Assembly: GCA_947489315.1 (NCBI GenBank)
Contig: CANLCX010000001.1
Coordinates: 561,501 to 625,500 of the forward strand
DNA length: 64,000 nucleotides
From: an uncultured Sphingomonadaceae bacterium
GTDB lineage: Bacteria > Pseudomonadota > Alphaproteobacteria > Sphingomonadales > Sphingomonadaceae
Direction of reading: 5' to 3'
The translations under genes and the position numbers were made by a program. Below the pieces are notes generated by a model. It ran no database searches. It was given only the letters and a program-made list of their open reading frames with translations, and had not been told where the DNA came from. Each line of letters starts with the position of its first letter. Position 1 is the first letter of the stretch. Positions 18,350-27,646 of the stretch are shown here, piece by piece.

Positions 18350-18613
18350 TTAGTCGACGATCAGGCCGATGGCGAGATAGACGATAACTGCTGAACCGAA
18401 GCCAAAGATTGTAGCAAGTACAAAGATAATCCGCAGAATATTGACATCCATGCCACTCCAATTTGCAAGGCCGGAGCATACGCCCATCAGCTTGCCATTG
18501 GCTTTGTCGAGTTTAAGTTTGTTTTTCACTGGACTGTTCTTCCGTTTATTTGATGAAATTGGTTCGGGCCAACTGGATGGCGTGGAACTGCTGGGTTTGT
18601 TTTTATCTGCCAT
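18350..18613 (-). CDS. PspC-domain membrane protein
   Basis: An 87-residue protein with a Ser/Pro/Lys-rich N-terminus followed by a PspC domain (about 30-87): LDKANGKLMGVCSGLANWSG, then an amphipathic segment and one strongly hydrophobic helix ending in GLIVD. PspC proteins act in envelope stress responses, in some bacteria as partners of PspA/PspB. The ATG overlaps the stop of the 39-codon gene upstream (TGATG), so translation is coupled. No pspA or pspF gene is in the window. Confidence 0.88.
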   Translation of the reverse strand: MADKNKPSSSTPSSWPEPISSNKRKNSPVKNKLKLDKANGKLMGVCSGLANWSGMDVNILRIIFVLATIFGFGSAVIVYLAIGLIVD

Positions 18614-18732
18614 CAGATCACCATTGAACCGGCGTTGTTCATAGCCGGAGCGATGCTGGCGCTTACGAAAATTACGGCGGAAAAGAGGGCGGCGACAGAA
18701 GCAAGAAATTTGTTTTTAAGATCGTAGGTCAT
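18613..18732 (-). CDS. 39-residue membrane or exported small protein, paralogue 2
   Basis: A 39-codon gene starting MTYDLKNKF, with an AAAGGA ribosome-binding site. One hydrophobic segment (about residues 9-29) is followed by a polar tail ending NNAGSMVI. It matches the upstream 39-codon gene at 18 of 39 positions, with equal length and a conserved end (AS-x2-PA-x-NNAGS-x-VI). Stop and pspC start overlap (TGATG). No known family; a single-pass membrane peptide is the simplest reading, though the Ala-rich N-terminus could also be a signal peptide leaving a very short product. Confidence 0.7.
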   Translation of the reverse strand: MTYDLKNKFLASVAALFSAVIFVSASIAPAMNNAGSMVI

Positions 18733-18762
18733 GATGTTTCCTTTCAGGGGATGGGAGAAAAA

Positions 18763-18882
18763 TTAGATTACCAGAGAGCCGGCATTGTTGATCGCTGGTC
18801 CAACGCTGGCACCAATCAAAACGGTGGCAGAAACGATGGCGGCGAAAGCGGCGGTGATGTTGTTTGAGATATTCGTGAACAT
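18763..18882 (-). CDS. 39-residue membrane or exported small protein, paralogue 1
   Basis: A 39-codon gene starting MFTNISNNI with AGAAGGAAA 5-6 nt before the ATG. Hydrophobic centre (AAFAAIVSATVLIGAS), then VGPAINNAGSLVI. Same length and end motif as the next gene, 30 nt downstream, showing a tandem duplication kept in the same operon as pspC. Its promoter should lie in 18883-19150, divergent from recF. Too short for most gene finders, but paralogy and ribosome-binding sites support real translation. Confidence 0.7.
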   Translation of the reverse strand: MFTNISNNITAAFAAIVSATVLIGASVGPAINNAGSLVI

Positions 18883-19150
18883 TTTGATTTCCTTCTAATT
18901 TAAAAACTGGGCTTCGCGGTTGTGTTAGCGAAGATGTCTCATACATTGCACAGGCCGTGCCAGTTTTATAGTATCGTTGTTTATCAATTACTTAATCTAA
19001 TTATCATCTCAGTGTCAAATTGTGTAAAACCGATAATTGGGTTATTACGCCAACATTTAGCATTTGATGAATGGGAAATGAACGGCTGTGTGCCGATTTG
19101 CGAATTTCCTTCTCATCATATCGCTGCAAGGCTAGAGATGGCGGCCTGTC

Positions 19151-20224
19151 ATGACGATCTCCCGGCTCACTTTACAAAATTTTCGGAACTATCCGCAGCT
19201 GCGTCTGGAAACCACGCCGGGCTTTGTCGTGCTCAGCGGCGACAATGGCGCTGGCAAGACCAATATATTGGAAGCCGTGTCTCTGCTATCGCCCGGCCGA
19301 GGGTTAAGGCGGGCACTCATAAAGGATATGGCCTATGAAGAGAGTGCTGGCGATTTTGCGGTAGCGGCCGAACTAGGCGATATCCAATTGGGAACCGGGA
19401 CCAGCGCAGAATATCCGGAACGCCGCAAAACGCGGGTCAACGGTGCGGCCGTGCCAACCAATGATCTGGCGCAATGGCTATCTATATTGTGGCTGACCCC
19501 GGCGATGGACCGCTTGTTCATGGAGGGCGCATCAGGTCGGCGGAATTTTCTGGACCGGCTGGTAACGGCCTTGGAACCGGAACATGCCAGAAATTGTACG
19601 CGCTATGACGCGGCACGGCGGGAACGAAACCGGCTGTTGGCTGATGAATATATGCCGGACAGCGAATGGCTAGACGCTCTGGACGGACAGCTCGCCGGCT
19701 TTGGCAGCGCCGTCGCTGAGGCCCGCTTCCGCATCACCGAAGCTTTAAATAGCGCGCTGGCGATGACCGACGATGGTTTGTTTGCAGCAGCCAAACTCCA
19801 TCTCGATGACAAAGAACAGCGAAGCGAACATGCCTTGCTGGAGGCGCTCAGAGCAAGCCGTCAGGCAGATCGCGGGGCTGGCAGAACGTTGACCGGACCG
19901 CATCGGGCTGATCTGACCGTGTTTCACGGAGCAAAAAGCCAGGCGGCCGAGAAATGCTCGACCGGTGAACAAAAGGCGCTGCTATTTTCGATCATATTAG
20001 CCCATGCCGACTTGATCGCCGAACAGAGAGGAAGCCGACCGATCCTGTTGCTCGATGAAGTTGCTGCTCATCTTGACCCTAGGCGCAGAGCGGCTTTGTT
20101 CAACAAGCTAGCGGAAAAAGGCGGGCAAGTCTGGCTGACCGGCACGGAACCGGGACTATTTGATGATGTTCCTGATGATGCGCTTCATTTTCAAGTTGCA
20201 AACGGCACGGTTACAAAGCGTTAA
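19151..20224 (+). CDS. recF: DNA replication and repair ATPase RecF
   Basis: A 357-residue SMC/ABC-type ATPase. Walker A is [11 protein letters not shown] (about residues 30-40), the ABC signature region is [17 protein letters not shown], and Walker B is [17 protein letters not shown]. The N-terminus [12 protein letters not shown] is typical. RecF loads RecA at gaps together with RecO and RecR. It is away from dnaA-dnaN-gyrB, as is common in alphaproteobacteria. Length and motifs are complete. Confidence 0.95.
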   Translation: MTISRLTLQNFRNYPQLRLETTPGFVVLSGDNGAGKTNILEAVSLLSPGRGLRRALIKDMAYEESAGDFAVAAELGDIQLGTGTSAEYPERRKTRVNGAAVPTNDLAQWLSILWLTPAMDRLFMEGASGRRNFLDRLVTALEPEHARNCTRYDAARRERNRLLADEYMPDSEWLDALDGQLAGFGSAVAEARFRITEALNSALAMTDDGLFAAAKLHLDDKEQRSEHALLEALRASRQADRGAGRTLTGPHRADLTVFHGAKSQAAEKCSTGEQKALLFSIILAHADLIAEQRGSRPILLLDEVAAHLDPRRRAALFNKLAEKGGQVWLTGTEPGLFDDVPDDALHFQVANGTVTKR

Positions 20225-20271
20225 CCACAAATTTTAGCCATCAATTTGCGCCTTCTGTTTAGTCAGAGGTG

Positions 20272-21018
20272 ATGCAGATTCGCACAAAACAGAACCAGAT
20301 GAATATCGCGAAGACAATGGGTGGATCCATCGTCCCGATCCTGTTGGTGCTGCAGGCGATCTTTTTCCCGGCCATCGCGAGAGCTGAAGACAATATATCT
20401 TCCGATTATATGCCGCAAAAATATCTGCAATGCGTTCCCTATGCCCGCCAACTCAGTGGTATCCAGATTTATGGCGATGCCCATACGTGGTGGCGGCAAG
20501 CGCGCTTCGCGTATCAGCGCGGCAACACGCCCCAAGTCGGCGCGGTGTTATCGCTCAAAAGTCATGGCAAGATGCAACTCGGCCATGTGGCCGTGGTTAG
20601 CGAGATTATCGACGATCGCAATATCTTGCTGAACCATGCCAATTGGTCGCCGATTAATGGGCGCCGTGGTCAGATTGAGCGCAATGTGGCCGCTGTGGAT
20701 GTATCAGAGCGTGGCGATTGGAGCCGCATCAAAATTTGGTACGCGCCCATTGGTGGCCTCGGCAAAACCGCCTACCCGGTGAATGGCTTTATCTATCCCA
20801 ATGCAAAGCCCGCTGGCTTGGAGAATAAACCCTCTCGTCAATGGGCTTCCGCTAGATCTCTCCCGCAAGGCAAGGCTCCCCGCCGCAATCTTTTTGCTCG
20901 GCGGATGACAACAGAGCTGAAACAGGCCGCGCAGCAAGAACAGCTAGCGGATGGTTTGACCACAGATTCTCAGCCGACTGATTTGATTGGAGAATTGCTG
21001 GACAGAGTGGGCAGCTGA
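20272..21018 (+). CDS. Exported CHAP-domain (amidase/peptidase) protein
   Basis: A protein of about 248 residues. The N-terminus carries a signal peptide (hydrophobic VPILLVLQAIFFPAIARA); the start may be ATG 20272 or ATG 20299, neither with a perfectly spaced ribosome-binding site. The mature part is a CHAP domain (about 45-160): catalytic Cys in YLQCVPYARQL, His in MQLGHVAVVSEI, and a downstream Asn in LLNHANWSP. CHAP enzymes cleave peptidoglycan amide bonds. The C-terminal ~80 residues are basic and probably disordered. Located between recF and mobA on the same strand. Confidence 0.87.
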   Translation: MQIRTKQNQMNIAKTMGGSIVPILLVLQAIFFPAIARAEDNISSDYMPQKYLQCVPYARQLSGIQIYGDAHTWWRQARFAYQRGNTPQVGAVLSLKSHGKMQLGHVAVVSEIIDDRNILLNHANWSPINGRRGQIERNVAAVDVSERGDWSRIKIWYAPIGGLGKTAYPVNGFIYPNAKPAGLENKPSRQWASARSLPQGKAPRRNLFARRMTTELKQAAQQEQLADGLTTDSQPTDLIGELLDRVGS

Positions 21019-21062
21019 AGGCAGATTGGCTTTTAGCGCGATCTGCGCCGGAGCCGTTACAG

Positions 21063-21641
21063 ATGAATGATAATCCTCCAACCTGTCTTGTTATATTAGC
21101 AGGCGGCCAATCCCGCCGGATGGGTAAAGATAAGGCGGTGATCTCGCTTGATGGTGAGCGGTTGATCGACCGCGCGATTGCGCGATACCAGCCTTTTGTT
21201 GACCGGATATGGCTCTCGGCGGCCAGTGACTTTGATACCGGCCTCGACATTATCACCGATGATCCAGATGCGCCGGGCGGACCGGTTGGTGCGATTTACA
21301 CCATAGCCGCTCATTTACCGATACTCTGTCCCGAAGCCATTGGTTTTGTAACCATGCCGGTGGATGCACCCTTTGCTCCCGATAATTTAATCGGACGACT
21401 CAGCACCGTGCCGGGCTGTGCGGTCGCACAGGGACCGGAACGCCTGCATCCAGTCTTTGGCTATTGGCGCTGTGATATTGTCAACAGCGTCCGCGGAACA
21501 CATGAGATCGGTGAGCGATCACCGTCCCTGCATTGGCTAGCACGGCAATGCGATGCTCAGCTGATCAGCTGGCCAGACGAAGACATATTCATGAACATCA
21601 ATACACCGGACGATCTCGCCGAGGCCGAAGCTCAAATATAA
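21063..21641 (+). CDS. mobA: Molybdenum cofactor guanylyltransferase
   Basis: A 192-residue nucleotidyltransferase with the MobA signature LAGGQSRRMGKDKA at residues 12-25, the metal-binding Asp in TMPVDAPFAP, and the C-terminal NINTPDDLAEAE motif. It transfers GMP to molybdopterin to make the bis-MGD cofactor. Start ATG at 21063, 44 nt after the CHAP gene. No molybdoenzyme is in the window. Confidence 0.92.
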   Translation: MNDNPPTCLVILAGGQSRRMGKDKAVISLDGERLIDRAIARYQPFVDRIWLSAASDFDTGLDIITDDPDAPGGPVGAIYTIAAHLPILCPEAIGFVTMPVDAPFAPDNLIGRLSTVPGCAVAQGPERLHPVFGYWRCDIVNSVRGTHEIGERSPSLHWLARQCDAQLISWPDEDIFMNINTPDDLAEAEAQI

Positions 21642-21642
21642 A

Positions 21643-21670
21643 AGCCGGCGCATGAGGGGGTGCACCGGCT
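21643..21670. terminator. Hairpin between convergent genes
   Basis: AGCCGG-C-GCA / TGC-A-CCGGCT stem with an 8-nt loop. Read on the minus strand it is followed by CTTTTATATT, so it is best placed as the terminator of the 21708-21974 gene, while also lying just after the mobA stop. Confidence 0.65.
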
Positions 21671-21707
21671 CCTATTATCGCCATGGGCGACAAATTTTCT
21701 GTCTCGC

Positions 21708-21974
21708 TTATTTGAGGCGACGCAGCTCTTTTTTGGTCAATGTCGTCATCAACTTGCCGTCAGTCTTAGACAGGGTTTCAGCCTGAACACGACGAACTTT
21801 GCCTTTGTAGATCACCAGTACATCGCCGTCTGCCGCAACGCGGTTAACTTTGGCTACGCTGGAACCAGCGGCGTCATATAGACGATCGTTGCGTTGAACT
21901 TCTGTAGCAAAGGCAGCAGGAGCGGTTAGGGAAAGGGCCGTGGCGGTAAGGATGATGGCAGCAAATTTATTCAT
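21708..21974 (-). CDS. Small exported protein of unknown function
   Basis: An 88-residue protein with a signal peptide (MNKFAAIILTATALSLTAPAAFA). The mature part (about 65 residues) has DRLYDAAGSSVAKVNRVAADGDVLVIYKGKVRRV, given here as two parts: a PRC-barrel-like beta segment DRLYDAAGSSVAKVNRV and then GDVLVIYKGKVRRV. Similar small periplasmic proteins are common in sphingomonads. A role in the envelope is likely; no enzyme motif. Confidence 0.75.
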   Translation of the reverse strand: MNKFAAIILTATALSLTAPAAFATEVQRNDRLYDAAGSSVAKVNRVAADGDVLVIYKGKVRRVQAETLSKTDGKLMTTLTKKELRRLK

Positions 21975-22179
21975 GGTTAGTCTCCAAAAGGCTTCGGGGA
22001 GGTTGCTTAGCCAATATGCTTACATAAAAGTAAGTTGCAATGTGAAATGCTGCACCTGCGAGTTGCATTTTTGCAATTGACTTGCTCTTTCCCCAATTTT
22101 TCGATTCCCGTAATATTGTTGCGTACGGCCCTCTTATTATGCCATCGTTAGGTAAATCATCATTGTCATGGGGAAATTT

Positions 22180-23607
22180 ATGAAACGCTTCGGCATCCTA
22201 TTCGCGCTCGCCGCCTTGCCAACTGCCGCCTATGCGCAAGACGCGCAGGAGACTAAAATCTTGCAGGAAATCGACGCGCGTTATGATAATACCGCTAGTG
22301 TCGCCCGCCAAATCTGGGAATGGGCAGAAGTGGGCTATCAGGAGGAAAAAGCCAGTGGCCTTTTGCAGCAGAACTTGCGGGCACAAGGCTTCAAGATAAC
22401 CGCCGGGGTCGCAGATATTCCCACCGCATTCATGGCCGAATATGGCAAGGGCGGACCCGTCATTGCGATATTGGCCGAATTTGATGCGCTACCCGGCATT
22501 AATCAGGATGCAGTCTCCACACGTTCCCCGATCCCGGGCAAGGCCGCCGCGCATGCATGCGGCCATAATCTATTTGGCGCCGGATCACTCGAAGCCGCCA
22601 TTGCGGTGAAGAAATGGCTGGAAGAAACCGGTACACCGGGCCGCGTCCGTCTCTATGGCACACCGGCCGAAGAAGGCGGTAGCGGCAAAGTCTATATGGT
22701 CCGTGCGGGATTGTTCGAGGATGTTGATTTTGCTCTGCACTGGCATGCTGCTGGAGAAAATTCGGCAGCAGCTCGGACGACTCTGGCCAATCGCTCGGCC
22801 AAATTCCGGTTCCGGGGCGTTTCTGCCCATGCCGCTGGCGCACCTGAAAAAGCACGCTCGGCGCTGGATGGCGTGGAATCATTCAACCTGATGATCAATA
22901 TGATGCGCGAGCATGTGCCCCAGGACGCGCGCATCCATTATGTCATTACCGAAGGCGGAACAGCGCCTAATGTCGTGCCCGATTTCGCCGAAGTCTTTTA
23001 CTATGTGCGTCATCCCGATCCTGATGGTGTTGATGCAATCTGGAAACGCCTAGAAAACGCCGCACGCGGCGCGGCGCTTGGCACCGGCACTACCGTGGAT
23101 TGGGAAGTCATTCACGGCAACAATCCCCTGCTGGTCAACGAACCGCTCGCCAAGATGATGGACGCCAAACTGCGTCAGGTCGGCGGAATCACCTATACAG
23201 CGGAAGAACAGAAATTTGCCGAAGGCATTTATGCGAGCTTTGACGGCCCAAAGCTGGAACTCGGCAGCGAGTCTGAAATTCAGCCCTATGAGGTAACCCT
23301 TGGCTATGGCTCGACCGATGTGGGTGATGTATCTTACGCCACACCCACGGTCGGCCTGCGCACGGCGACATGGGTGCCCGGCACTTCTGCCCATAGCTGG
23401 CAATCCTCGGCAGCAAGCGGCATGTCCATCGGTTTCAAAGGCACACAGACAGCGGCCAAAACCCTGACCCTCGCCGCGATAGAGTTATATACCAACCCGG
23501 ATTTGCGGGATGAAGCCAAAGCCGAATTCGACAAGGCACGCGGGCCGAATTATAAATATAAATCTTTACTCGGCGACCGCGACCCACCGCTGGATTATCG
23601 CAAATAG
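22180..23607 (+). CDS. Exported M20-family metallopeptidase / amidohydrolase (AbgB-like)
   Basis: A 475-residue protein from ATG 22180, which has GGGGA 5 nt upstream (ATG 22168 would add four residues). Signal peptide MKRFGILFALAALPTAAYA. Metal-binding segments: LAEFDALPG, AAHACGHNLFGAG, TPAEEGGSGK and LHWHAAG. The dimerisation lid sits at about 190-310. Family members (AbgB, amidase, carboxypeptidase) hydrolyse amide bonds of N-acylated amino acids such as p-aminobenzoyl-glutamate; the presence of a signal peptide places this one in the periplasm. Substrate unknown. Monocistronic; an inverted repeat TTGCATTTTTGCAA at 22063-22076 upstream may be an operator. Confidence 0.9.
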   Translation: MKRFGILFALAALPTAAYAQDAQETKILQEIDARYDNTASVARQIWEWAEVGYQEEKASGLLQQNLRAQGFKITAGVADIPTAFMAEYGKGGPVIAILAEFDALPGINQDAVSTRSPIPGKAAAHACGHNLFGAGSLEAAIAVKKWLEETGTPGRVRLYGTPAEEGGSGKVYMVRAGLFEDVDFALHWHAAGENSAAARTTLANRSAKFRFRGVSAHAAGAPEKARSALDGVESFNLMINMMREHVPQDARIHYVITEGGTAPNVVPDFAEVFYYVRHPDPDGVDAIWKRLENAARGAALGTGTTVDWEVIHGNNPLLVNEPLAKMMDAKLRQVGGITYTAEEQKFAEGIYASFDGPKLELGSESEIQPYEVTLGYGSTDVGDVSYATPTVGLRTATWVPGTSAHSWQSSAASGMSIGFKGTQTAAKTLTLAAIELYTNPDLRDEAKAEFDKARGPNYKYKSLLGDRDPPLDYRK

Positions 23608-23790
23608 AAAAATGCGAGTCGTTCATCTTTCTCGGACTTTTCCTGACAGTTTATACAGTTTATGCACTGAATCGATAAAAAACCGGGCCGGTTTTCGTGC
23701 GCAATATGCCGTGCGCAGTAGATTGGGGTTTCAAAGAGCCAAGCATGACATCGCATAAGCAGGAGCATGTAGGAAAGGGGTTTTTTCCGA

Positions 23791-23817
23791 TGTCTGCTTT
23801 GGGCGCAAAAGCGGACA
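23791..23817. repeat. Palindromic intergenic repeat, copy C
   Basis: TGTCTGCTTT - GGGCGCA - AAAGCGGACA, one mismatch in 10-bp arms. It is the reverse-complement orientation of copy B (16446-16472). It lies 52 bp past the 3' end of the penicillin-acylase gene, between two convergent genes. Confidence 0.85.
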
Positions 23818-23868
23818 CTATTTCTAAGCATTCTGCTTTCTCAAAAAACGTCCTGGTCCCAACGGCTG

Positions 23869-26004
23869 TCAGTCTGTTTGTCCCGGGTGATATGATTTTA
23901 TGGCTGATTTTTTGATATCTTTTTCATCAAACCAGGCTGGCTTGAGCTTTTGCTGGGTATACAGTCTCGCTTGATCAAAATAATGTGCAGATTCTGGATC
24001 CCTGCTCTGTCCATAGGCCATAACTGATCGCGCTTTCACCTTGGGAGCGAATTCCACCGCGCTTACATAAGAGTGCCCATGATCGCCGTAGCTTTTGCTC
24101 GATCCGTCTTTGGTTTGGGTATTGAACGTCATGATCGCACCCATATAAAACGGCGTGCCGGGCGAGGGAAGATCATGTTGTGAAACCGGCTCACGGGTCT
24201 TGCCATTTTGGCCCAACCTTCTCAGCCTATTAAAACGGCCATATGGAATTCGCCAGTCGCCGTAGTATTTTTCTAGAAGCGCGGTTGCCTTTCGGAGCCG
24301 GCCGATCGTCGGATAGACGGGGTCATCACCGCGAATGTGGAACATCGTGACATAGAGCGCGGCTCCAATGGAACCGGCATCTGCCCGTCTATTCCAGTCG
24401 TTGAGGATATTCAGCGCCTCTTTCAATTCCGGTTCCGCTTTTTTTCTGTCTAGTGAAGATTGTACCCATTCCGCATTTAGTTCCGCGATATCAGCAGCAG
24501 CGGTGGGTAGATAGGTATCGAACGCAAATCGCGATAATTGTTCCAGTGAAATTTCTTCTTCCGACGCGATCAGTTGTCTGGATCGCTTTGCGATCGCCGT
24601 GTCGCGGTCAGACCCAAACATATAAGCCGGATAGTCAGCCTCTACCGGATTGCTGTCATCCGTTGTAAAAAATGGCGAGCTGTTGGAGTTTTGTAGATAG
24701 CCCGACTCTGGGTCCTCAACTTGCGGGAGGTCTGCGAGAGAGAAAAATCCCCTCCAGTCAGTCTGAGGGTTGCTGCCATCGACAGGCTTTGACCAGTCCA
24801 ACTCGGGATTGCGTATCGGAATGGCACCGCCATAAATGTAAAAAATATGGCCATCTCGCCCAGCATAGATCAGATTGTTGTAGGTGATATTCATAGGCGC
24901 GATCGAACGTTTGAACTCCGGTAGATTGCGGGCCATGCTCATATTGAAAAACTGTTCCAGAATGCCTCCTTCGGACAGCTTGGCCACTCTTAGCGCAAGG
25001 CGTTTTCCGTCTGGGCCATCGAACAGCGGACCGTGTCGAGATTTTTCAAAAACATACTCTTGGTGTTTGATTCCGTCGGGTGCGGTGATGACAATCTTTT
25101 CAGTCCACTTCGTGGTCGTCAGTATCTGACCGCCATATTGGTATGAACCGGACCCGTTATCGACGAATTTCTCCTCATAGACATCATTGATGTCGGGATC
25201 ATTTGCGGTGATCGACCAACCCATATCTCCATTATGTCCAGAAATCGGTAAGATCCCAATTCCATATGCCAACTGACCGGAAACGTTCAGACCTTCGTCG
25301 CTGTGAAGAGACATTTCATAAGGCGCATCAAGCGGAATATGCGGGTTGATAAACAGCATAGGATGTCCTGAAGCGCTCTTAGAGGGGCCAATCGCCCACA
25401 TGGTTGAGGCAAGATATCCAGAAAACGCAGCAAGAATGTTGGGTTCCCCAATCTGTTTTTGGGTTTCTCCATCAATGCCGGAGACATGAAATAGGCGATA
25501 ACCGACCAGAGCATACCATGGCTCAAAATGCGTGATTAGCTTGGGTTTGATATCGGGCCGGCTCTTCAAAAAATAGTTCATGCCCTCTGCAAAAGCATCA
25601 CAGAGCGCCTTAATTTCAGGTGGCGCTTTCAAATATTCCCGCCTGGAATGTCCCTCGATTTCTAGCTTTCTTAGAAAGATGTCCCACTGCAGCCAATCGG
25701 ACCCGCTAACCGATGCAGCGCGCCCCAACAACTTTATGTAAGCCTGCTCCATATAGTGAAATTCGTCCTCGGCGCGCGCATAAGTGGCGCCGAAAACAAC
25801 ACTTGCATCCGTGGGTCCGAATACATGTGGAACGCCAAACTCGTCCCGGATGATTGTTACATTCTCTGCTAGCGCGTGAGCGTCTAAACGGGGATCTGAA
25901 CCAGTTTGACTGACGGACCTGGTTTCTGAATCGTACGGCGCACAGCTTCCCGGCACCATCAGGAACGAAAGTATAATGGCCAAGCGGAGGGTTCTATTTA
26001 GCAT
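23869..26004 (-). CDS. Penicillin acylase (penicillin amidase) family Ntn hydrolase
   Basis: A 711-residue exported precursor. An N-terminal signal (LAIILSFLMVPGSCAP) may be a lipoprotein or ordinary signal. The alpha chain has VTIIRDEFGVPHVFG and GATYARAEDEF. The autocatalytic site is expected before Ser200 in YLASTMWAIGPSKSASG, where the S-x-x-W pattern matches the beta-chain N-terminus; GHNGDMGWSITANDPDINDVY holds further pocket residues. The family cleaves amides such as penicillins, N-acyl-homoserine lactones and other acyl-amino acids. The substrate is not predictable. It is divergent from a membrane-anchored AraC-type regulator starting 170 nt away, which may control it. Confidence 0.88.
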   Translation of the reverse strand: MLNRTLRLAIILSFLMVPGSCAPYDSETRSVSQTGSDPRLDAHALAENVTIIRDEFGVPHVFGPTDASVVFGATYARAEDEFHYMEQAYIKLLGRAASVSGSDWLQWDIFLRKLEIEGHSRREYLKAPPEIKALCDAFAEGMNYFLKSRPDIKPKLITHFEPWYALVGYRLFHVSGIDGETQKQIGEPNILAAFSGYLASTMWAIGPSKSASGHPMLFINPHIPLDAPYEMSLHSDEGLNVSGQLAYGIGILPISGHNGDMGWSITANDPDINDVYEEKFVDNGSGSYQYGGQILTTTKWTEKIVITAPDGIKHQEYVFEKSRHGPLFDGPDGKRLALRVAKLSEGGILEQFFNMSMARNLPEFKRSIAPMNITYNNLIYAGRDGHIFYIYGGAIPIRNPELDWSKPVDGSNPQTDWRGFFSLADLPQVEDPESGYLQNSNSSPFFTTDDSNPVEADYPAYMFGSDRDTAIAKRSRQLIASEEEISLEQLSRFAFDTYLPTAAADIAELNAEWVQSSLDRKKAEPELKEALNILNDWNRRADAGSIGAALYVTMFHIRGDDPVYPTIGRLRKATALLEKYYGDWRIPYGRFNRLRRLGQNGKTREPVSQHDLPSPGTPFYMGAIMTFNTQTKDGSSKSYGDHGHSYVSAVEFAPKVKARSVMAYGQSRDPESAHYFDQARLYTQQKLKPAWFDEKDIKKSAIKSYHPGQTD

Positions 26005-26178
26005 CTATCAGCCTCTTTTGTTTGATAAGCTGCTTGCCGGTTAGATCAGATGCGAGCCGACGGCGTCCATCTGGATGCAGCCGGACGAAATAATCCTGTT
26101 GTGGTTGTTTCGTTATGGACACCAGTTCGGTTAAGAGGGATGACACTGCATCACTTAACTGGCAGCTATCTCAACCTT

Positions 26179-27318
26179 ATGGATTCATCTCTTAATCTGA
26201 ATGCCTGGAATCTGATCATATTGATCGGGGCGTTACACGGTTTGATGATCAGCTCATTACTCGTCTTGTCTCGAAGGAACCGCAAATCTGGCAACATCAT
26301 GTTGTCGCTGATGCTGATATTCTACACCTTGCCGGTGTTGCGCGTCGTGCTGCACGATATGGGTTTCATAAGATCGTTGGGTTACTCGTTTCTGTCAGTG
26401 GAACTATTATACGGTCTGGGCCCATCGCTGTATCTCTACACAAAAACGCTCACCAATGCCCAGTTCCATCCAGGCAAGGCAGACTTGCTTCACTTTTTAC
26501 CGGTTGTGCTGGAAATCATCTATTATTCTAGTCCGTTTTACCAACGGCACGAATTCTACTTTTTTGCCGAGCCCATTAATACGAATCATTTCATCTGGAT
26601 GGTGGAACAAGCAGGAGCGATTATATCCGTTTTCGTCTATCTATTCCTGACAAATCGGATTTTGATGAAATACTCAAAATGGATCAGAGAAAACCATTCC
26701 GATATCCACAAAAGAACATTGAGCTGGTTGCAGAAACCCGTATTTCTCTACACGATCTTTTTCATTCTATGGTTCAGTTTAAGGGCGATAGACGTCGCAT
26801 GGTTCGGTGACAGCCTGGACATTGCAAACTACTATCCATTCCTTCTATTTCTATCACTGGGCACTTACTGGATTGGTACGCAAGGCTATTTGCACACGCA
26901 GGTTTTAACGGCTGGATTTGACCAAGGCCGGGAAAAGAAAACGGAACAAAAGAATGATCGGGCGCAATTGGGCGCGCTATTTGCAGAACTTGAAGGTGTC
27001 ATGTCTCGGGAAAAACCTTATCTCGATAGCGATTTGAGCCTGACGGTTCTCGCTAACCACCTGCAGATAAACCAGAGATTGCTGTCAGAAGTAATTAACT
27101 CTCAGGCAGAAGCCAGTTTCTACGAATATATCAATGGGTATCGCATCGAAGCGTTCAAGCAATGCCTCCTAGCTGATGGCAACAAACTGCCCCTTATAAA
27201 CCTCGCTTATGATTGCGGCTTTGGATCAAAAGCGACGTTCAATCATGCCTTTAAGAAAAACACCGGCATGACTCCCTCGCGATATCGGAAGAACCTTGAG
27301 AACCAGCGTGAAAGATAG
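26179..27318 (+). CDS. AraC-family transcriptional regulator with membrane N-terminus
   Basis: About 379 residues if started at ATG 26179 (MDSSLNLNAWN); the frame is open from 26050 but none of the possible starts has a convincing ribosome-binding site, and the first membrane helix begins directly after this Met. Seven or so hydrophobic segments (to about residue 245), then a polar linker, and a C-terminal AraC HTH (about 270-375): LTVLANHLQINQRLLSEVIN, INGYRIEAFKQCL, and the second helix-turn-helix LAYDCGFGSKATFNHAFKK. It is a one-component membrane sensor-regulator. It diverges from the penicillin-acylase gene, suggesting that it senses something related to that enzyme's substrate. Confidence 0.82.
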   Translation: MDSSLNLNAWNLIILIGALHGLMISSLLVLSRRNRKSGNIMLSLMLIFYTLPVLRVVLHDMGFIRSLGYSFLSVELLYGLGPSLYLYTKTLTNAQFHPGKADLLHFLPVVLEIIYYSSPFYQRHEFYFFAEPINTNHFIWMVEQAGAIISVFVYLFLTNRILMKYSKWIRENHSDIHKRTLSWLQKPVFLYTIFFILWFSLRAIDVAWFGDSLDIANYYPFLLFLSLGTYWIGTQGYLHTQVLTAGFDQGREKKTEQKNDRAQLGALFAELEGVMSREKPYLDSDLSLTVLANHLQINQRLLSEVINSQAEASFYEYINGYRIEAFKQCLLADGNKLPLINLAYDCGFGSKATFNHAFKKNTGMTPSRYRKNLENQRER

Positions 27319-27367
27319 TGTGTTGAAGAAAAGATTGCAGCACAGTCTTTCCCTACGCTGAGCAATG

Positions 27368-27601
27368 CTAAGTAAGCAGCTTCCCTTTTCGAAAATTTTC
27401 CGCGCATGCCTCCCATATGATTCTATTTTGATCCCCCAGGACAAATGTTCTGGCCTTGTCCAAACAAGCTTTGGCAGCATCATGCCGGTCCGGATAGCGA
27501 TAGTAGATCCATGTCAGTTCTTTCATTAGATCATCCAAAAAATGCTTTGGAGCGGCTCCAAAATTGATCGGCAGATCACGATAGAAATCATTGCAACTCA
27601 T
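27368..27601 (-). CDS. Small hypothetical protein downstream of the adhesin gene
   Basis: A possible 77-residue protein (MSCNDFYRDLPINFGA...) with balanced amino-acid use and helix-forming segments (HFLDDLMKELTWIYYRYP, DAAKACLDKARTFV). It begins 45 nt after the adhesin stop on the same strand and ends convergent with the AraC-type regulator. The ribosome-binding site is weak. No family recognised and no signal peptide or membrane helix. It may be translated from adhesin read-through mRNA. Confidence 0.45.
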   Translation of the reverse strand: MSCNDFYRDLPINFGAAPKHFLDDLMKELTWIYYRYPDRHDAAKACLDKARTFVLGDQNRIIWEACAENFRKGKLLT

Positions 27602-27646
27602 GGACTATATTCTCGGCGCCGACATGAAGCTGTTTCTCGTTCACTA

